Positions 10,436 through 23,964 are shown, counted from the first letter of the stretch. The stretch is 64,000 nt of DNA from Pelecanus crispus (GCF_030463565.1 NC_134649.1:35427044-35491043), one strand, 5' to 3'. Made by a program: numbers and translations. Notes: generated by a model not told the origin, from the sequence alone.

Positions 10436-11974
10436 TCAGAGTTAATTCATTATAATTCAGACTCCTGAAATCTGGATTATGTAAAATGTGTCTCCTAGCA
10501 CTGAATTAAACTCAAGCATTAGAAAATAAAAGAAATATGCATCTGAGAATCTTAAATCACTTTAATTCTAATGATTAATGCAAATGATGTTTTGAAACTT
10601 GCAGAGCTTCAACCTCCATCCCCTTTAATTCTTACAGACCTTTGGGCTACGTAAATCACAGAGTTATTCTCCGTGCCGAACTAGTTACAGAACATTTCAG
10701 TGTGCTTGGTGAAGTATTTAATGTTGTTATCTGCACACATAAAGGTAAAATCTCTTTTGGTTAGATACTTTAATTTTTCTTTGTTCAAGAAAAAAAAAAT
10801 TCATATGCTACTAATGTATTAGGTGGAAAAATCTGCTGGGTCCAATACTAATTTTCTGGTAGCATATTGATCTGTAGAGGAAAATATCACAGTGCTATCA
10901 AACTTCCAATAGTGTGGTCTCTCTTTCTCAGTAACAGAGAATAATTTTTTCCTTCTTTCTTGTAACGAAGGTCTGCCTTCTCTGAAGGTATTGGAAATTT
11001 TCTTTGCATTCAGTGACGTTAGAACTGCATCTTGAATGATCTATGGTCTTACTCTCATCTCCGGTTTGAATGTTATGGCAGGAGTAATAATTTCTTGGTG
11101 TTGGTAATGTTTTTAATATGTAGTCTAAATCAGCCTGAATATAAATCATTATGTTTTATATTTCTCTTTAACTAAAAGGAAAGCCCTATTTTAAACCACA
11201 GTGAATTCATGCTCTTCTGCCATCAGCACTCTATATTTTGTCGTATTTTCTGTGTCTTTCTGGGTTTTGCAAGCACAGCATGATCCTCTTTCTTGTGTTA
11301 TTGAAAGTAAATATGTTCTATTGTTAATACATAATAGAAATATGAAATGGCTTCAGTAGGTTTATGATACATGCATTACACTTTCAATAATGTCTCTTAA
11401 TATGGAAATTGAGTGGACAATCCAGCTGGAAAACATCAGATCTTGAAAGGAAACGAGTGCTAATTCCTTTGCTTAATGCATTTATGGTTGTTTGTTTTCA
11501 CGTCCTGTATTGGAAAATGCTTACATTTCAAGGTTAGAAGAACCAGTCTCCATGCAAATTATCTTGACAGTGAAGGTACGTAGAGCCATGAATAGATGCC
11601 GCATTGTAGTGGTGATTCACTTTTAAGCAACTGCTAATCAATACTCTACACTTTCAAATGTCATTACTGTTCTGTAGGGTACAATTTTTTGTTGCTGATA
11701 ATAAGTGGTTACACATTGTACAACACAAATTATATATTGATAGGATAGATTGTATTTTAGGTTGCTGTAGAAGCTTCAATGAAAGGTCTTAGTGAAATAC
11801 TTTGATTAATATGTTGTTCTCATGAAGTTCCATTTTGCTTTTTCTGTGTATAACGTTTTTGCAAAATTATGTGGACATTTTTGTGAGCCTATTTAGCATC
11901 TGCCCAGTTCATTTGTAAAGCTTAAGTACTCTTTTAGAGTGAATGACAAAATCATTGCAAGATTTGTATTTCAT

Positions 11975-12005
11975 GTTTTGTTTTGGTTTGGTTTTTTTTT
12001 TTTTT
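11975..12005 (+). repeat. G/T tract ending in T14
   Basis: TTTTGTTTTGGTTTGG followed by a run of 14 T. Same class as the other tracts. Confidence 0.8.
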
Positions 12006-15000
12006 GTTAGCATAGTTGGAGAGAAGTTGGGAAGGGTCTTGAAAGCCTTTCCAGAAGTGACGAATTCCAGGGACAGTACTTTCTGAATGTATCCTGCCCT
12101 CAGATCTCCTAGGACTTTACAGATGGAGTTATCCATCTTATAGTTGATAACTACTGCACTGTTTCTGAGGATGATGATATAAGATGCGAGGAGATTGTGA
12201 TTGGTCAAGAGAGACAGACTAGTTCACATAGGAGTGTACAGATGTTACAACCAGCATATAAAATTTAATCTGGGAATAAAATAGTAGACAGTAGAATACA
12301 GAGCACAGGAATTAAGCTGTCATAAATCCCTCCTGTATAAGAGAGTTGGTCTTTAGCAGGGTCTTAACAGTAGCTGGAGCATCTTGGATTGCTTTAACAA
12401 GCTTGACTTGAGTTGACAGTAGATAGAAGTCAAGTTTAGAAGCAAATAATTTGTTTAGCTAGATAAAAATAAGGCTATTTCATCAATGGTGCTCTTTGAG
12501 AATGAAGGGAGAAACAGATTTGAATTTATAATGAAGTTAGTGTTAGGTGCATAACTGTATGTTTGAAATTATCTGGATTCAAATCTTGGACAAGCCTGGT
12601 GGTGGGGTGTTCGTGTTTTAAATGTATCTTCAAAATAGGAATGCCTGAGCAACACCCAGTGCCAGGCAATTTTCAGGAAGGAGATGGTGGTTGAGGAGGT
12701 GAAGATGTAGTGGAAGACAGAAATACTTAATATGCTTTGCTGGATGCTTTGTATAGGAATACGATTTTCATTTCATGCACATGAGGTTCAAGTTTATTTC
12801 CTGGAAGATCCCTAACACAGGAAAAATGCATTTTTTCCAGAAGAGTCTCTCAAAATGATGAGAGAAAACAGATTACCCTAGCAAGAGTTTTGGAGGCAGA
12901 GATGGGCAGAATTGTTGCTTCTGCTCCTAGACTAATTTATGTAAGTAGACATTTGTAATCTTGTGTAGATGCCTTCAGAGACACTGAACTCTTGCACTAG
13001 GTTCCTGTTGTACTTGAGATTTCCTGTTTGCTGGGAACACAAATCAGTTTTCTGTTGTGTTGCTTTTCACACTGATTCCTTTTGCATCTACACTACAAGC
13101 AAGAGGTTTTCTCTCTCCTCTCTCGATTCTTTTTTTGCCCTGTCAACTCCACCCATCATAACCCATTATGGATGTGTCAAGACACTGATTCACAGACATT
13201 GCCAGCAGAGGAAGTCACAGACTCCAGGTGTTCTTGCTGCTTTTTGGTATCTGCAGCTATTGTGAATATACTGAGGGGATGAGGAATGTTTTACCCTCAA
13301 AGATTCATCTGATCTGATATATTTTACCTGCTCCCCATTTCTGCCACATTTTCTGGTAAAATGGCTGATGTGGCTGTCTTTAATCTCTGCAGAGAGCTGA
13401 GAACTGACTGGGAACCTCATTTATGATAAAGCATATGTCAAATCCATATTTATGAGACTGAGTTTCTACAGTTTAGAACATTTCTAAAGGTAAGATACTT
13501 AGGTCACATAAACAGGGGGAGACGACCAGTCCTGAATTCCAAAAAAACCTTTCAATGTCTGATGCAAACAGGTATGCTGTGTGAAAGAGACAATAACCTT
13601 CAAATAAATGAGAAAAGTGGAGGGGAGAAAAGAAACCCAAATTAAACACAAAAAGTGTATTTCCTTTTGTACTGAGGAGGAAAGTGTGGAGACATGTAAA
13701 TGGGGCAGGAGAGAGGGAAGAGAGGAAGAAGAAACTGTCTATTCCACTAGACAGTGATTTAGTGCCATGGGCCAAGCTGTGACTGAGCAAAGCTAGTAAA
13801 AACTTGAAAGAAAATATGGCAACATTCTTCACATGCAGAAAACCAGGGAGAAGAATAAATGTGTTCTCTATATCCATGGTAGATGAAGAAGAACTGGTCT
13901 TTAAACACAAGCATTAGTTTTTCCTACTATCAAAAACTCACCCCCACCCTCCACCCTGAGAGAAAACACTGGAATAGCGTGGAACTCTTGCAGGGTGGCT
14001 TTTCACAACAGGTTACCTGCCATTATGTAGATCTCGTTAAACTGCCTTATGTTAGGAAGATGAGCTACATAATCCTTTCTTTTGGGGTTTGGTGGGGTTT
14101 TTTTTATTATTTTGGACTATAAGCAATGAAAGTGATTGTATTTCTTCTTTGATGTCTATATCTATGCACTGTAAGCTTTGTGTCTCCTTAAGACACAGCT
14201 GGGGAATCCCTCAACTTTCAGAGCAGAAACAGGTCATTGTTGCTGTACAGGTTGGCCAGGTTGGCTGAACGCTTGCTTTCTCCCTGCCCCCCATAAGCAT
14301 ACAATCAAATGATCTCATTAAAATATATGTCTTTTTACTCTAGAAGGATAAATATATTAAATATAACAGATTAAAGTTGTGAGCAGTCTTCATCTATTTG
14401 ACTTGCAGTTCAACAACCACATGGTAAGACTTCAGCAGGGTTAGCTTTTCAAGATGTCCCAACGTGTTCTTATGTTATGTGTAACTACGAATTAGATAGG
14501 TAATAGAGCTTCACTAGGGCTTGTAAGACAGTGTGATGTTCCACTGAGAGAGGAGGAAATGGTTGATTAGAGGTAAACTCCTGTTTTATTCCTTATGTAC
14601 CTGCCACATATTCTAGTGCTTTGCTATCTAGGAAAGTTTGTTCTTAACTTTTCTTACTCTCGAGAAGAGTTCTTCCTAAGCACTACTGATGCTGAATTTT
14701 TGCTTTTTTAGGTAGAGCCTGTTTGGTTGGTTTGATAGAGTCATCAAGGCATAAAGGTTCTGGCAATGACTCTTAAACAGAAAAATGTTTGACAGGTGGT
14801 TGTTTCTAGCCATTTGTTCTATCTGTCAAGATTCCTGAAAGAACTGTAAAGAGTTAAAGCAATACATTTCATTAAGGTGACCAAAACAATTTCTATAATA
14901 TTAGAAGGCATTCTCTTTGTCAGAGCACTTGCTCCTACTCCTGTTTTGCTTTTGCCTTCCTTAATTTGACATGTTGTTTTATTGTTGTCTTTGTCTCTCC

Positions 15001-15786
15001 CTGTCTTCCTCTTTCTGAACCACCTTATTTATCTTATATTTGAATCTTTCTGTTCTAAAATGGGCAGATGTTCTAGAGAGAAATGTTTTCTTCCAAGGCT
15101 GATGCCAAATGTTTTGCATAAATCAGTTTGCAGTGCAGGAGGCACTTAAAGATAGCTATTACTATTTATCCTTCAGACTGGATTATGAGATCTTAGAGCA
15201 CCCAACTTAAGGAAGTAAAAGATGCAAGAAAAAGTTGTTCTTGGGTACATTGACAAAACAAATCATATGGTGATCTAATCTAGTTCATAAGATTGGGGAT
15301 ATGAGAAGTATGTGTCTATAATTCAGTGTATCAGGAATTAACATGTAGATCCTGTCGATTGTTCATTAGTTAGCTTGGTTATATGTATGACTGACAGTAG
15401 TTTCCTCATTGAAGCTTTGCTCTTAGTTTTTAGGAAAGAGTGGAAATTACTTTTTGAGCTTGTAGTATCCTCATGAAATGTTTTCCTTTGTACTGAAAAT
15501 ATGGAGTTGACAGGCTTCCCTGAATTTTGTGCAGGTGGCAGATTATATATAATGTTAACACTGTTCCTCTGTAATGTGCAAGCTGAGTAGATCTCCTCTG
15601 ATTAATGTTCTTCTGAATACAGCAATACTGAGTTTAAAAATTCTAATTGTACTCTTATAACTGAGACTCTTGTGTTTGGCAGTAATGACTCAGCAAAACT
15701 GGTTCTGGAAAAAACCCTCATCTTCCCCCTTTGCACAACTGTCTTACTCTCTTCCACTATGGAACTCTGTTTTCAATAGTTTCTGG

Positions 15787-16140
15787 AATTGTAGAATAAT
15801 TAATTCTGGAAGAAGATTTAGAAGGTCTTTTAACTCAACTTCCTGCTCAAAGGGAGGTTAATGCTGAAATCGGCACAGATTTCTTGGGGCTTTGTTGCGT
15901 CTGATCTTCAGAACCTTCAAGGACAGTGATACCACAACCATTTTTGTTCCAACCATTGACTCTACTCTGGATGAAAAGTTACTTACTTAAGCTGGAACTT
16001 CCCATTTCAATTTATGACTGCTGTCTGTCACTTCTACCATGCACCTCCATAAATAGCCTTGGTTCATCTTCTCCGTAACCTCCTCGTAGGTATTGAAAAG
16101 CCTGACACTTCATCATGGCAGGCCTCTCTTAGGCCCCAGT
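15787..16140 (-). mobile_element. Old CR1 LINE fragment, antisense to CACNA2D3
   Basis: Read on the + strand this is the reverse complement of a CR1 3' end. It starts with the degenerate tail (AATTGTAGAATAATTAATTCTGG), followed by 'gaaggtctttt..actcaacttcctgctcaaag', 'ccttcaaggacagtgataccacaacc', 'catttcaatttatgactgctgtctgtc' and 'cttctccgtaacctcctcgtaggtattg'. All of these correspond to familiar CR1 reverse-complement phrases, with many substitutions and small deletions. The 3' end is at the low coordinate, so the element is on the minus strand. It is strongly decayed, has no open frame and is heavily 5'-truncated. CR1 is the dominant LINE of birds. The exact subfamily cannot be set by eye. 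Confidence 0.82.
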
Positions 16141-19100
16141 CATAGACAATATTATACCACTTTTTAGTTGCTTCGTCAGGACTCAGCACTTTCTTTTCTG
16201 ACCCATTATTTTAAAATAGTTTGCGCTAACATTACAGGCTCTCAAACTGAACTCTTTGCTGTTTAATATTCAGGTGGGCTTTTTTCCACAGACATTCCTG
16301 TTCTCACAATAGGAGTATGTAACTGTTCTCATAATTGCAAAGCCTCAAGAGTAATTTCTACTCAGTTGATTGCATGAATTGGAGAAGTTTGCTTTGGTTT
16401 TTTTTTAATTTGTCATGGTAACACAGGAATTTCCCTTCTAATCCAGGGCTAAACCAAAACCTTTAGCTACCAGTTGCTTTATTAGCCATTTTCTTTTACT
16501 ATCTTTATCAGCCACAGTATCTTAAGTGAACTTAGTGTTGTACAGAACTAATTTGTCACCTGGTAGAAGGTTTTATGTCTTATCATCTGTTTTTACTTTA
16601 AATTATTCTACAGTAGCTGGCAAGGACCTTCTTTGTATTTTATACACAAACAAGGATTTGACTTGCTTTCCTAAAAAGCAGGAGTCAAAATTATGCAGTC
16701 ATAGTATCTCTAGCCTGTTAGATAAAAGCACTATGAGAATGCTATTTGGAAGGCATTATGAAAACTTTGGTCAGGGCCATAGCATATAGTGTTGCTATTG
16801 TTCCTCTAGGTCATATTTTAATATTTGGCTATTCAATATACTCCCAAGATTTTGTGTCAAGCTATCTAAGTTGCTAATTTTCAAGACACAAAAAGAGGAT
16901 CTACGTACAACGGGTATTAAAATTTGATGTGTTGGGAACACATCATTGGTCACAAAATCAGATAATTATCTTTTATCTTCTAAAGTGACAAAGCCTCAAA
17001 GATGAAAAGCAGGAATATTCAAACTTCAGCTTTACCTTGAAGCTAAATGACTATCTTTATGACAGCTGTGCAGAATGTATGACTGCCGAGCTGTTTGTAC
17101 ATGATGCTATCGTATTACATTAATAGAAATTTTCACTGATAATGAAAACTGGTAGGAGGCTAAGAGTAAAGCTTTAGGTTATGACTTGCAGCCGTTGACT
17201 ATCTGCATCCAACAGATTTATTACCCCCTACGCACATCGTGCCTTTTACAATATATTCTGCCATTTCTTTGACAAAGTACAACAAGAAAGATGATATTAT
17301 AGATGGCATGATACAAAAAAATCTGAGTGCTCGCTTCACACTTCAGACTTCCACCTATCATTACCAACTGCAATGCAATTTCTCAGTAAAAGTAGAGATG
17401 AGTTCTGACATCCCCCTGGAACTTTCCATGAAAAACATTGCGGGGGTGGGGGGAGGAATATGAAAGAAAATGGAGGATTTCTGTTGGTCAACTGGGATTT
17501 TAATTTTCCTATTAAAACCAAGGCAGCAGACTGTGATTCAGATATATCTGGCTTCTTATCCTAGGTCTGTGATAACTTTCTTGATGGTCTGCTTAGGCCA
17601 TGTAAACTTAGTGGCCAAAACTTGGTGAAGCTCTTAAGCATTATATTAACTTAACCTGTAATGTCACACATACAAATCCGGCACTTGTGGTGGTGGTAGG
17701 CTTTCATCCAGAATGCCAGAAGCCTTGAATTGAAAGTTAAAACTGCAAGCAGGATTCCCCAACCCCACCCCCGTTAATGGAGGCACATTTGCCTAACTTT
17801 TCCATGTAAAATGGGCCTAGTAATGATGCCTTTTTCCTTAAATTTCTAAACTTCGAAATTATTTGGATCAGGAGCAACACTTTTTGTAGAGTGTTTAGCA
17901 TATGGAGAGGATCAGGTGGTGAAGAACAGCACTATAGCATATGGATATGGAAGTAAAGCAAAGTACATGGAATGGATCAGCTCTGAGAGCTACAAAGCAT
18001 TAATTTTAACACACTTTTTAAATAAAACTTCTTTCACTACTGAACAGATAAATGGTATCCTGTAGCAGTCCTGAATAACTCCAAAATTGATAGAAACCCT
18101 CTTATTTCTTCTGTTGATACTTGGTATCTGTAGTTGGCAATAAATCTCCATATGGCATTGAGCTGGCAAGTGAAATTGAACCCTTTCTTGTCAGAGAATT
18201 AATTCTTCCTATGCTTTGAATACTAAGTGATACACTATGCTGATATTAGAGAGTAATTTTCTGTTTTGCAAACATTTTCTTCTTTCCCTTATACATTTTT
18301 CCCCCCCACCCTCATACTTCTTTCTTATTATCCATTTCCCACATAACTACAGTTCTGCACTTTTTTTTAATCTAGATCCTTCAGACTGACCTTTTCTGAT
18401 TTTCTTCCAAGTGAGATCCAACCAATAAGACTCATTACAGAGTCAAATTCATAAATGTCAAATGCAGTTAAATTGGAAATCAAACAATTTTCTTTATCCT
18501 TTTATGGGTAGCTGATTATTTCTGTCTGTATAGCAATTACCATAGCAATTTATTTTCTATGTGTACTTTCTCTGTCCTCCTCTGTGCTCCCACTTGTTTA
18601 TAGCCATTGCTTTTTTCCTCTGGAAATTTTTACTATTACTGTATTTTTTCAGTGCCTTGAGCGGATGTAATCATAATGCTGCAGTGAGGATCTGGTCAGC
18701 TGGAGAAAAATATGCAGAAGTAAAATGAGTAATGGCTTAATAACACTTTAATACATAAGAATGGGGGAAGGTTATGCAAATACAAGTGCCATTCTCAAAA
18801 TTATCTTTTCATTAAGTTATGATGTTTGAACCTTTAAAAGGAAAAATAAATACATTAGAATCTAGTGGTGCACCTTACACATTGTGAACATCATTGGAAA
18901 GAGGTTATTATTTCCCCAGTAACAGCCACTATACTTTAGTTGTACCTTGGATGGCGTCTTCAGGAAGAGGGGGGTGTGAAGGGAGATAGGATTCCCTCCA
19001 AAATTAAATGGAAATCTTTTGTCATAGCAGGCGAGGCAAGTTTACAGCGTCTTTCTGACAATATAAATTGCAGGGAGGAGTCAGTATCAGGAAGCTACTG

Positions 19101-20449
19101 CAGTCTGTTTAAAAGCAGCTAAAGGTGAGAACAGGGACAGGTAAAGGTAATAAGAGTAATGGAATGCATTGGGAGGAAAGAAGCAGAACGACTGAAGAGT
19201 GTTATTTTTTCCTCTGTAGTTTAGTACAATTGGAGAATACATTTGTATGAATTCAGTCAATATCTGTATTCTGGTGATTATTTTTGACAAATCTATTAAA
19301 TGAATAGTTTTTGTATTAAAAATATATAAGCCACAGTCAGAAAGTCAAGTTTGCTGTTTTTGAAATGCATGAATACCACATGATTTCAAAACTTTTGCCA
19401 AAATCTAAAATTAAGAGGAAATTATATGGTAAGAAATTTAAATTTCAATTCAGGAAAGGCATCTGAAATTAAACCGAGTATTAGTAATGACATAATTCTG
19501 ACTTTTGTACTTGGTTTCCCAGATACTTAAAATTTGAATGCTTTAACATTTTTTTAAAAATTTGATGTTTGCTCTGCTGAAGTCCTTTATCCTCTACAGC
19601 CCCAGTGTAATGGGAATAGAGTACAACTACATTTGTAATTTGGCACTAATCCTGTCCAGTCCACCTTAAGCATGTTATTAATGTAAATATATGTTTGTTC
19701 AGTAGAACTTCCTCAGCATTACAAGACATCTGGGGAATCTTGTCTGAAAAAGGATGGTAGAAAACAGCACTATATGTGGGATTGGGACCTATACTTATGT
19801 GTTGGAATAATTCAGATCTTAGTGTGTAGAATTATTCATATTTATCTGATTGCACGCTGTTTATTTATCTTGGTTTATAAATATACAGGAGTCGTATAAC
19901 AGAAAACTCTAATTATTCTGAACATAATTTGTCAGACAAAACCAGCTGCTAACTCAGCTCTTCTCCAGAATATTCAGTAAAATGCATAACCCAAAAAATA
20001 GTGTCTTGAAAACGACAAAATTCCCTTTCTTCACACAAATCCTCTGTGCCTGTCGGATATCTTCCTCTCAAGAGTCTAGTAAAAACCTATGGCTTTCTGG
20101 TGTGACTAGAAGGACAACAAATCCAGGCAAACTGTACTGTGGCTTGCATTGCTTGAACTTCACTCTTAGGACAAGTCTAATTCAGCAGAGATGATCCTTT
20201 CACATCTTAGTTACTGGTTGAAATGTCAATGTTTGGCTAGTTGGTGCAATCATTACATTGAATTAAATAATGCTCCTTCTGCTTTAGAAGCCTCCAAAAA
20301 ACCTAGTCCTGGTTTTGCCCCTGACCTGTTGATTCACCTTGTGCAAATCAATTCTGATATATGTCTGATTCCATATTTATAAAGATGTGGAAAATTATAC
20401 TTATTGTCTAATAAAGAAGTTTTGATGACAGCTTGTGTGTAAAACTTGC

Positions 20450-20509
20450 TTTTGTGGGGTGGTTTTTATGGTGTGCTGGTTTTAGTTTTGTGGTTTTTAT
20501 TTTGTTTTG
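20450..20509 (+). repeat. G/T-rich low-complexity tract
   Basis: TTTTGTGGGGTGG, GTGTGCTGG and TTTTGTGG words over about 60 bases. Same class as the other G/T tracts but somewhat diverged. Confidence 0.65.
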
Positions 20510-21232
20510 AATACAATGACAGCAAATATCATATACTAGCATGTATTGATGAATGATTGACCTAATTTACTGAACAGGTAATTTTTCTGTAACCTCCTAT
20601 ATAGTAGCAGTGCTGTCGAAAGAGAACAGTCTTGGAGTCTGGATAATATAGCATCTGTTTCCAAAGGCTTAGGAATGTGAATTAAAACAAGATGTGTGCA
20701 GGATTAACATTATTATTTCAGTCTCATTTAGGAGTAAACTAATTACCACAACATTTGAATTCACATCAGTTCAGGAGCAACTGAGGCAAATGCAGATGGG
20801 AGTTACTTTGCTTTTTAAGATGAATGGCACCTCTGTTAGTAGTCTTGTGCCTGAAATAAGGTCATTTTTGGTAACAATATGCATGTTTTTAATGAAAAGT
20901 ACTTGCATAAAATGTTGGTTAGCTCAAATATTGTAAAAGAATAGCTGCACTGGCTGTCTAGGGCTAAAACGACTGCTGATGAGAAATTATGTAAAGAAGA
21001 AAACTGAGGAAAAGAATTGCTGCTGGACTGGCAGCTAGTTAAGCTACATGGAAGTAAAAAAAATAGTTTCCACATATCTAGGATATATGAGTAGGTCTGT
21101 ATCTACTATGATGGTATGCCACCTTGCAAGCCTTTAAACCAGTACTTAGAATGCTGACTATTGTATAAATTGCAAAAGGATTGGATCTGCAATCTGGAAG
21201 TTTTCTTTTATATTCGCAATAGTCATACACAG

Positions 21233-21268
21233 TAATGAGACTGTTATCTGTAATGAGACTGTATTCTG
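21233..21268. repeat. Tandem duplication of an 18-bp unit
   Basis: Two adjacent copies of an 18-base unit, TAATGAGACTGTTATCTG (21233-21250) and TAATGAGACTGTATTCTG (21251-21268), differ only by a TA/AT swap. This is a local duplication with no evident function. Confidence 0.85.
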
Positions 21269-22015
21269 TTGGAAAAGAGGTGTAGAATGTTTGAGGGTGC
21301 AATGTTCTTTAGACTGGAAAAATGTTATGGTTTAAATACGAAGAGTAATTATAAATCTCCTTGATGGCTTCACATTAAGTCAAGTTGTAATTTATTTTAA
21401 CTGCAAAAGTGTATGTACTTTGCCAATTTTTACTTTGTCTCCTTGGTGGGTAGGAGGTTAGAATTGAAAGATGGCTTTTGTTTCCTTGTTTAATTGCCTA
21501 AAAAGAAAAGTAACTGGAATAGAATGCCATTTCTTGTAGGTGTACAATAAAATAAGATTCTCTCACCTAGTGATTTTAATACATGCACTCCCTAGTTCTT
21601 CTGTTCACTCCCTTCCAGAGGAGCTGGTGATCCTTTTGTGGCACTAGCTCTTCTCCTTCATTATGTCATGTATGAGGAATTGTTTTGTTCCTTTTTAATA
21701 TGAGTGGCTTGATATACAGCATATCTTCTGCCTTAAGCATTTACTTTTCTTCTCCTTTCTGATACTTTCTCATTTCCTTCCACCCCCCACCCCCAATCCT
21801 CTGTCCTCACTTCAGATTTCTGGCATTACTTGATAACTAGCTTTTTCAGAATACAGCTTTTCTTAATCCTGTTTTCAGATTTACTCCTATATATTAACTT
21901 CAAGAAATTATATATACGTACATATGTTTAGTAAAGCCATATTGATGAGTTCCATTCCATTAATACCTTCTCAGCTTTCTGAAATATCCCAATATCTATC
22001 TCTTAAGAAATACTT

Positions 22016-22060
22016 GGACTGATGATCTTAGAGATCCTTTCCAACCTTAATGATTCCTAG
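22016..22060 (+). mobile_element. CR1 3' tail fragment
   Basis: CTTGGACTGATGATCTTAGAGATCC followed by TTTCCAACCTTAATGATTCC matches the terminal CR1 sequence ('ggatgatctt..aggtcctttccaacc..atgattct'). Only the last ~45 bases remain. A second, better-preserved tail follows 70 bases downstream. Confidence 0.75.
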
Positions 22061-22130
22061 TTTTTACTTTCATTAAAAAATAATCTAGCCAACAAGCCAG
22101 GAAATATAAATTACTACTCTTAATTGGTTT

Positions 22131-22218
22131 AGTGGTGGACTTGGTAGCGTTAGGTTAATGGTTGGACTGGATGATCTTAAAGGTCTTTTCCAATCTAAAT
22201 GATTCTATGATTCTATGC
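22131..22218 (+). mobile_element. CR1 3' tail fragment with two tail repeats
   Basis: GTGGTGGACTTGGTAGCG through GGTTGGACTGGATGATCTT and AGGTCTTTTCCAATCTAAAT, ending in GATTCTATGATTCTATG, is a typical CR1 3' end carrying two copies of the tail repeat. It is on the + strand, close behind the fragment at 22016. The two may come from separate insertions. Confidence 0.88.
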
Positions 22219-22688
22219 TGTCTAACCTTGAGGTACATGGACCTCTCTATCTCTACCAGTCTTACTCTACCTCTTAAACGCCTCTTGCTTTTGACTACGT
22301 TTAGTCTAGAACTCCTCCTTGGTTGTAGAATGAGATCTGGTTTGCAAAGTGTAAATGAGTCTCTGTTTGTTCATAGTGAATCTTTTTCCATTCTGTTGCC
22401 CTAAATTCATTCTGTAATCTCTAGTGCCCCACTGATACTTCCAGACAAAGGAAATTGTGGAAAAAGTAGTAAAACATGAAAATATATCTTTCATTTACCA
22501 CTCTTCAAGCTTTCCAAAGCTGAAAGAATTGTTCAGGATACAAAGAAGGGTGGGCACGGAGGAGTGGGAAGAGAAGAAACGTTAATTAAAGGAAAACTGT
22601 GAAAATCTTCAAAATATTCTTTATTTCTCATGCTGTTTCTCCTACTGCCAACTTCTTAGTGGTGGCTTCTTTAATTTGATGATAAGGA

Positions 22689-22775
22689 AATGGGACTCTG
22701 GAGACCCAAGTCCTGTTACTATGTGTGTCCCCAGGGCTGCTGGGTGGTCTTGAGCAAGTTATTCTGTCCTTCATA
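22689..22775 (+). mobile_element. Possible MIR-type ancient SINE core fragment
   Basis: The order 'ggactctggagacccaagtcctg...' then 'ctgggtggtcttgagcaagttattctgtcc' resembles the MIR/CORE-SINE pattern (CTGGAGACCTGGGTTC..., GTGACCTTGGGCAAGTTACTT). The match is partial and diverged, as expected for an amniote-age SINE. A profile search would be needed to confirm it. Confidence 0.4.
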
Positions 22776-23555
22776 CATTCTGTCTAGTAGCAATGTCTTG
22801 GAGACAGTGTAGCTCAGTTTTATGTTTTAACAGCTATCTGGTACTCTACATCTACTGAACAGTTCTACAGAACAAGAACAGTTTGTTCTTGACTTGCCAT
22901 TATACCTACAGTTCTGTTACCAGGAGGATTGCAGCCCTGTCCTCCAGCATGATTAATTCAGAATATTCCTGTCACCTATAGCCACTTGCTGCAAACCCCA
23001 CAATTACGCTGCACTGGTTTCAGCTTATTCCAGGTAGTTCAGAGACCAGTTCAAAATATATTTTCTTTTTCTAATTTAATTTGCTTTCCTCAAGAGTTCT
23101 TCATAGCTCTTGCTTTGTTTTATTCTTACTCCTCTGTATGCGTATAGGTCATGTTGTGTGACCACACAGTTGGTTAAGCATAGAAGCATTTGAATATATA
23201 GTAGTGAGATTTTCGAGATTTAAATAAAGCAATTTGTTATATGTAGGAAAGATGGGTTTCTTACTAAAATAATCTTTTTTTTTTTCCCCTCCCATTTTAT
23301 ATATTCATCTATCCCCACCCCTAACCTGTTTTTCTGGATCTCATCTGCAATAGTTATGCTTCTCTTTGGATAAAACTTTTAAGTTAAAAAGGGTAACCAT
23401 CATTATTTATTCAGGATGAGTGTTAAAAGCAATTAAAATACCCTTACACCACAGAAGCAGAATGAGATTGTCATTCACATTACAATGTCCTTTTTCAGGA
23501 TCAGTTAAGAACCTAGGCTGTGCTTGTGGAAGGGTTTTCTGGGCTTTGAAGTACT

Positions 23556-23583
23556 ATTACTGAAATAGCATTATTGAAATAGC
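23556..23583. repeat. Tandem duplication of a 14-bp unit
   Basis: ATTACTGAAATAGC (23556-23569) is followed at once by ATTATTGAAATAGC (23570-23583), with a single difference. Confidence 0.8.
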
Positions 23584-23964
23584 ATGTATGTGTTTGAGGA
23601 AGAGTAAGAAACAACACAGAATTCCATGCAAAAGGGAATAGAGGATGCATGAAACAGCCTGCATTGTAAAGCCCTGTAAAAATGTCTTTTTTCTTTAAAT
23701 AAACATGGTTGCCATTGAAAAACAGGTAATTGGATCCGTTTCTTTGTGCAACTATAACAAGTCATAGGACCTTGAGCTAACTACTGTGCTAAAAAGGGGT
23801 AAGAATAGCTTTTGTATTGTTTTATGCCACTTTTTTTAATTCCTTGTCTAAAATTCCATTTTTAAAACTATTTACCTGTCCTGTGTACATCTTAAATTTT
23901 CTCTCATTGGTACTGACTGAAAGATTTTACAAGATATGTCATATGGTGGCCTTATGCCATCCTT

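Larger units (their letters stand above)
5462..15786 (+). other. CACNA2D3 intron 2, first part: no exon recognised
   Basis: This is AT-rich intronic sequence starting with the consensus donor GTAAGG. I looked for the expected third exon (mammalian residues beginning KYKEYEKDVAIEEIDG) and did not find it. Contents are G/T tracts at 6429-6472, 9444-9490, 11975-12005 and 14080-14112, an A/C tract at 10328-10398, a short (AAT)n at about 8639-8656, and homopolymers. The longest open frame (minus strand, 13473-13910, 145 codons, starting at TTG) is hydrophobic and unrecognised, and fits chance expectation. Confidence 0.65.
16141..22015 (+). other. CACNA2D3 intron 2, between CR1 copies: no gene recognised
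   Basis: AT-rich intronic sequence with one G/T tract (20450-20509) and one tandem duplication (21233-21268), listed separately. A short C-run near 18302-18310 and a T/C-rich patch near 21780 are simple composition effects. No open frame here is recognisable. Confidence 0.6.

Noticed and set aside
13473-13910. 145-codon open frame on the minus strand
   Set aside because: It starts at TTG, is hydrophobic and low-complexity in places and has no recognisable motif. Roughly one frame of this length is expected by chance in 64 kb of AT-rich DNA.
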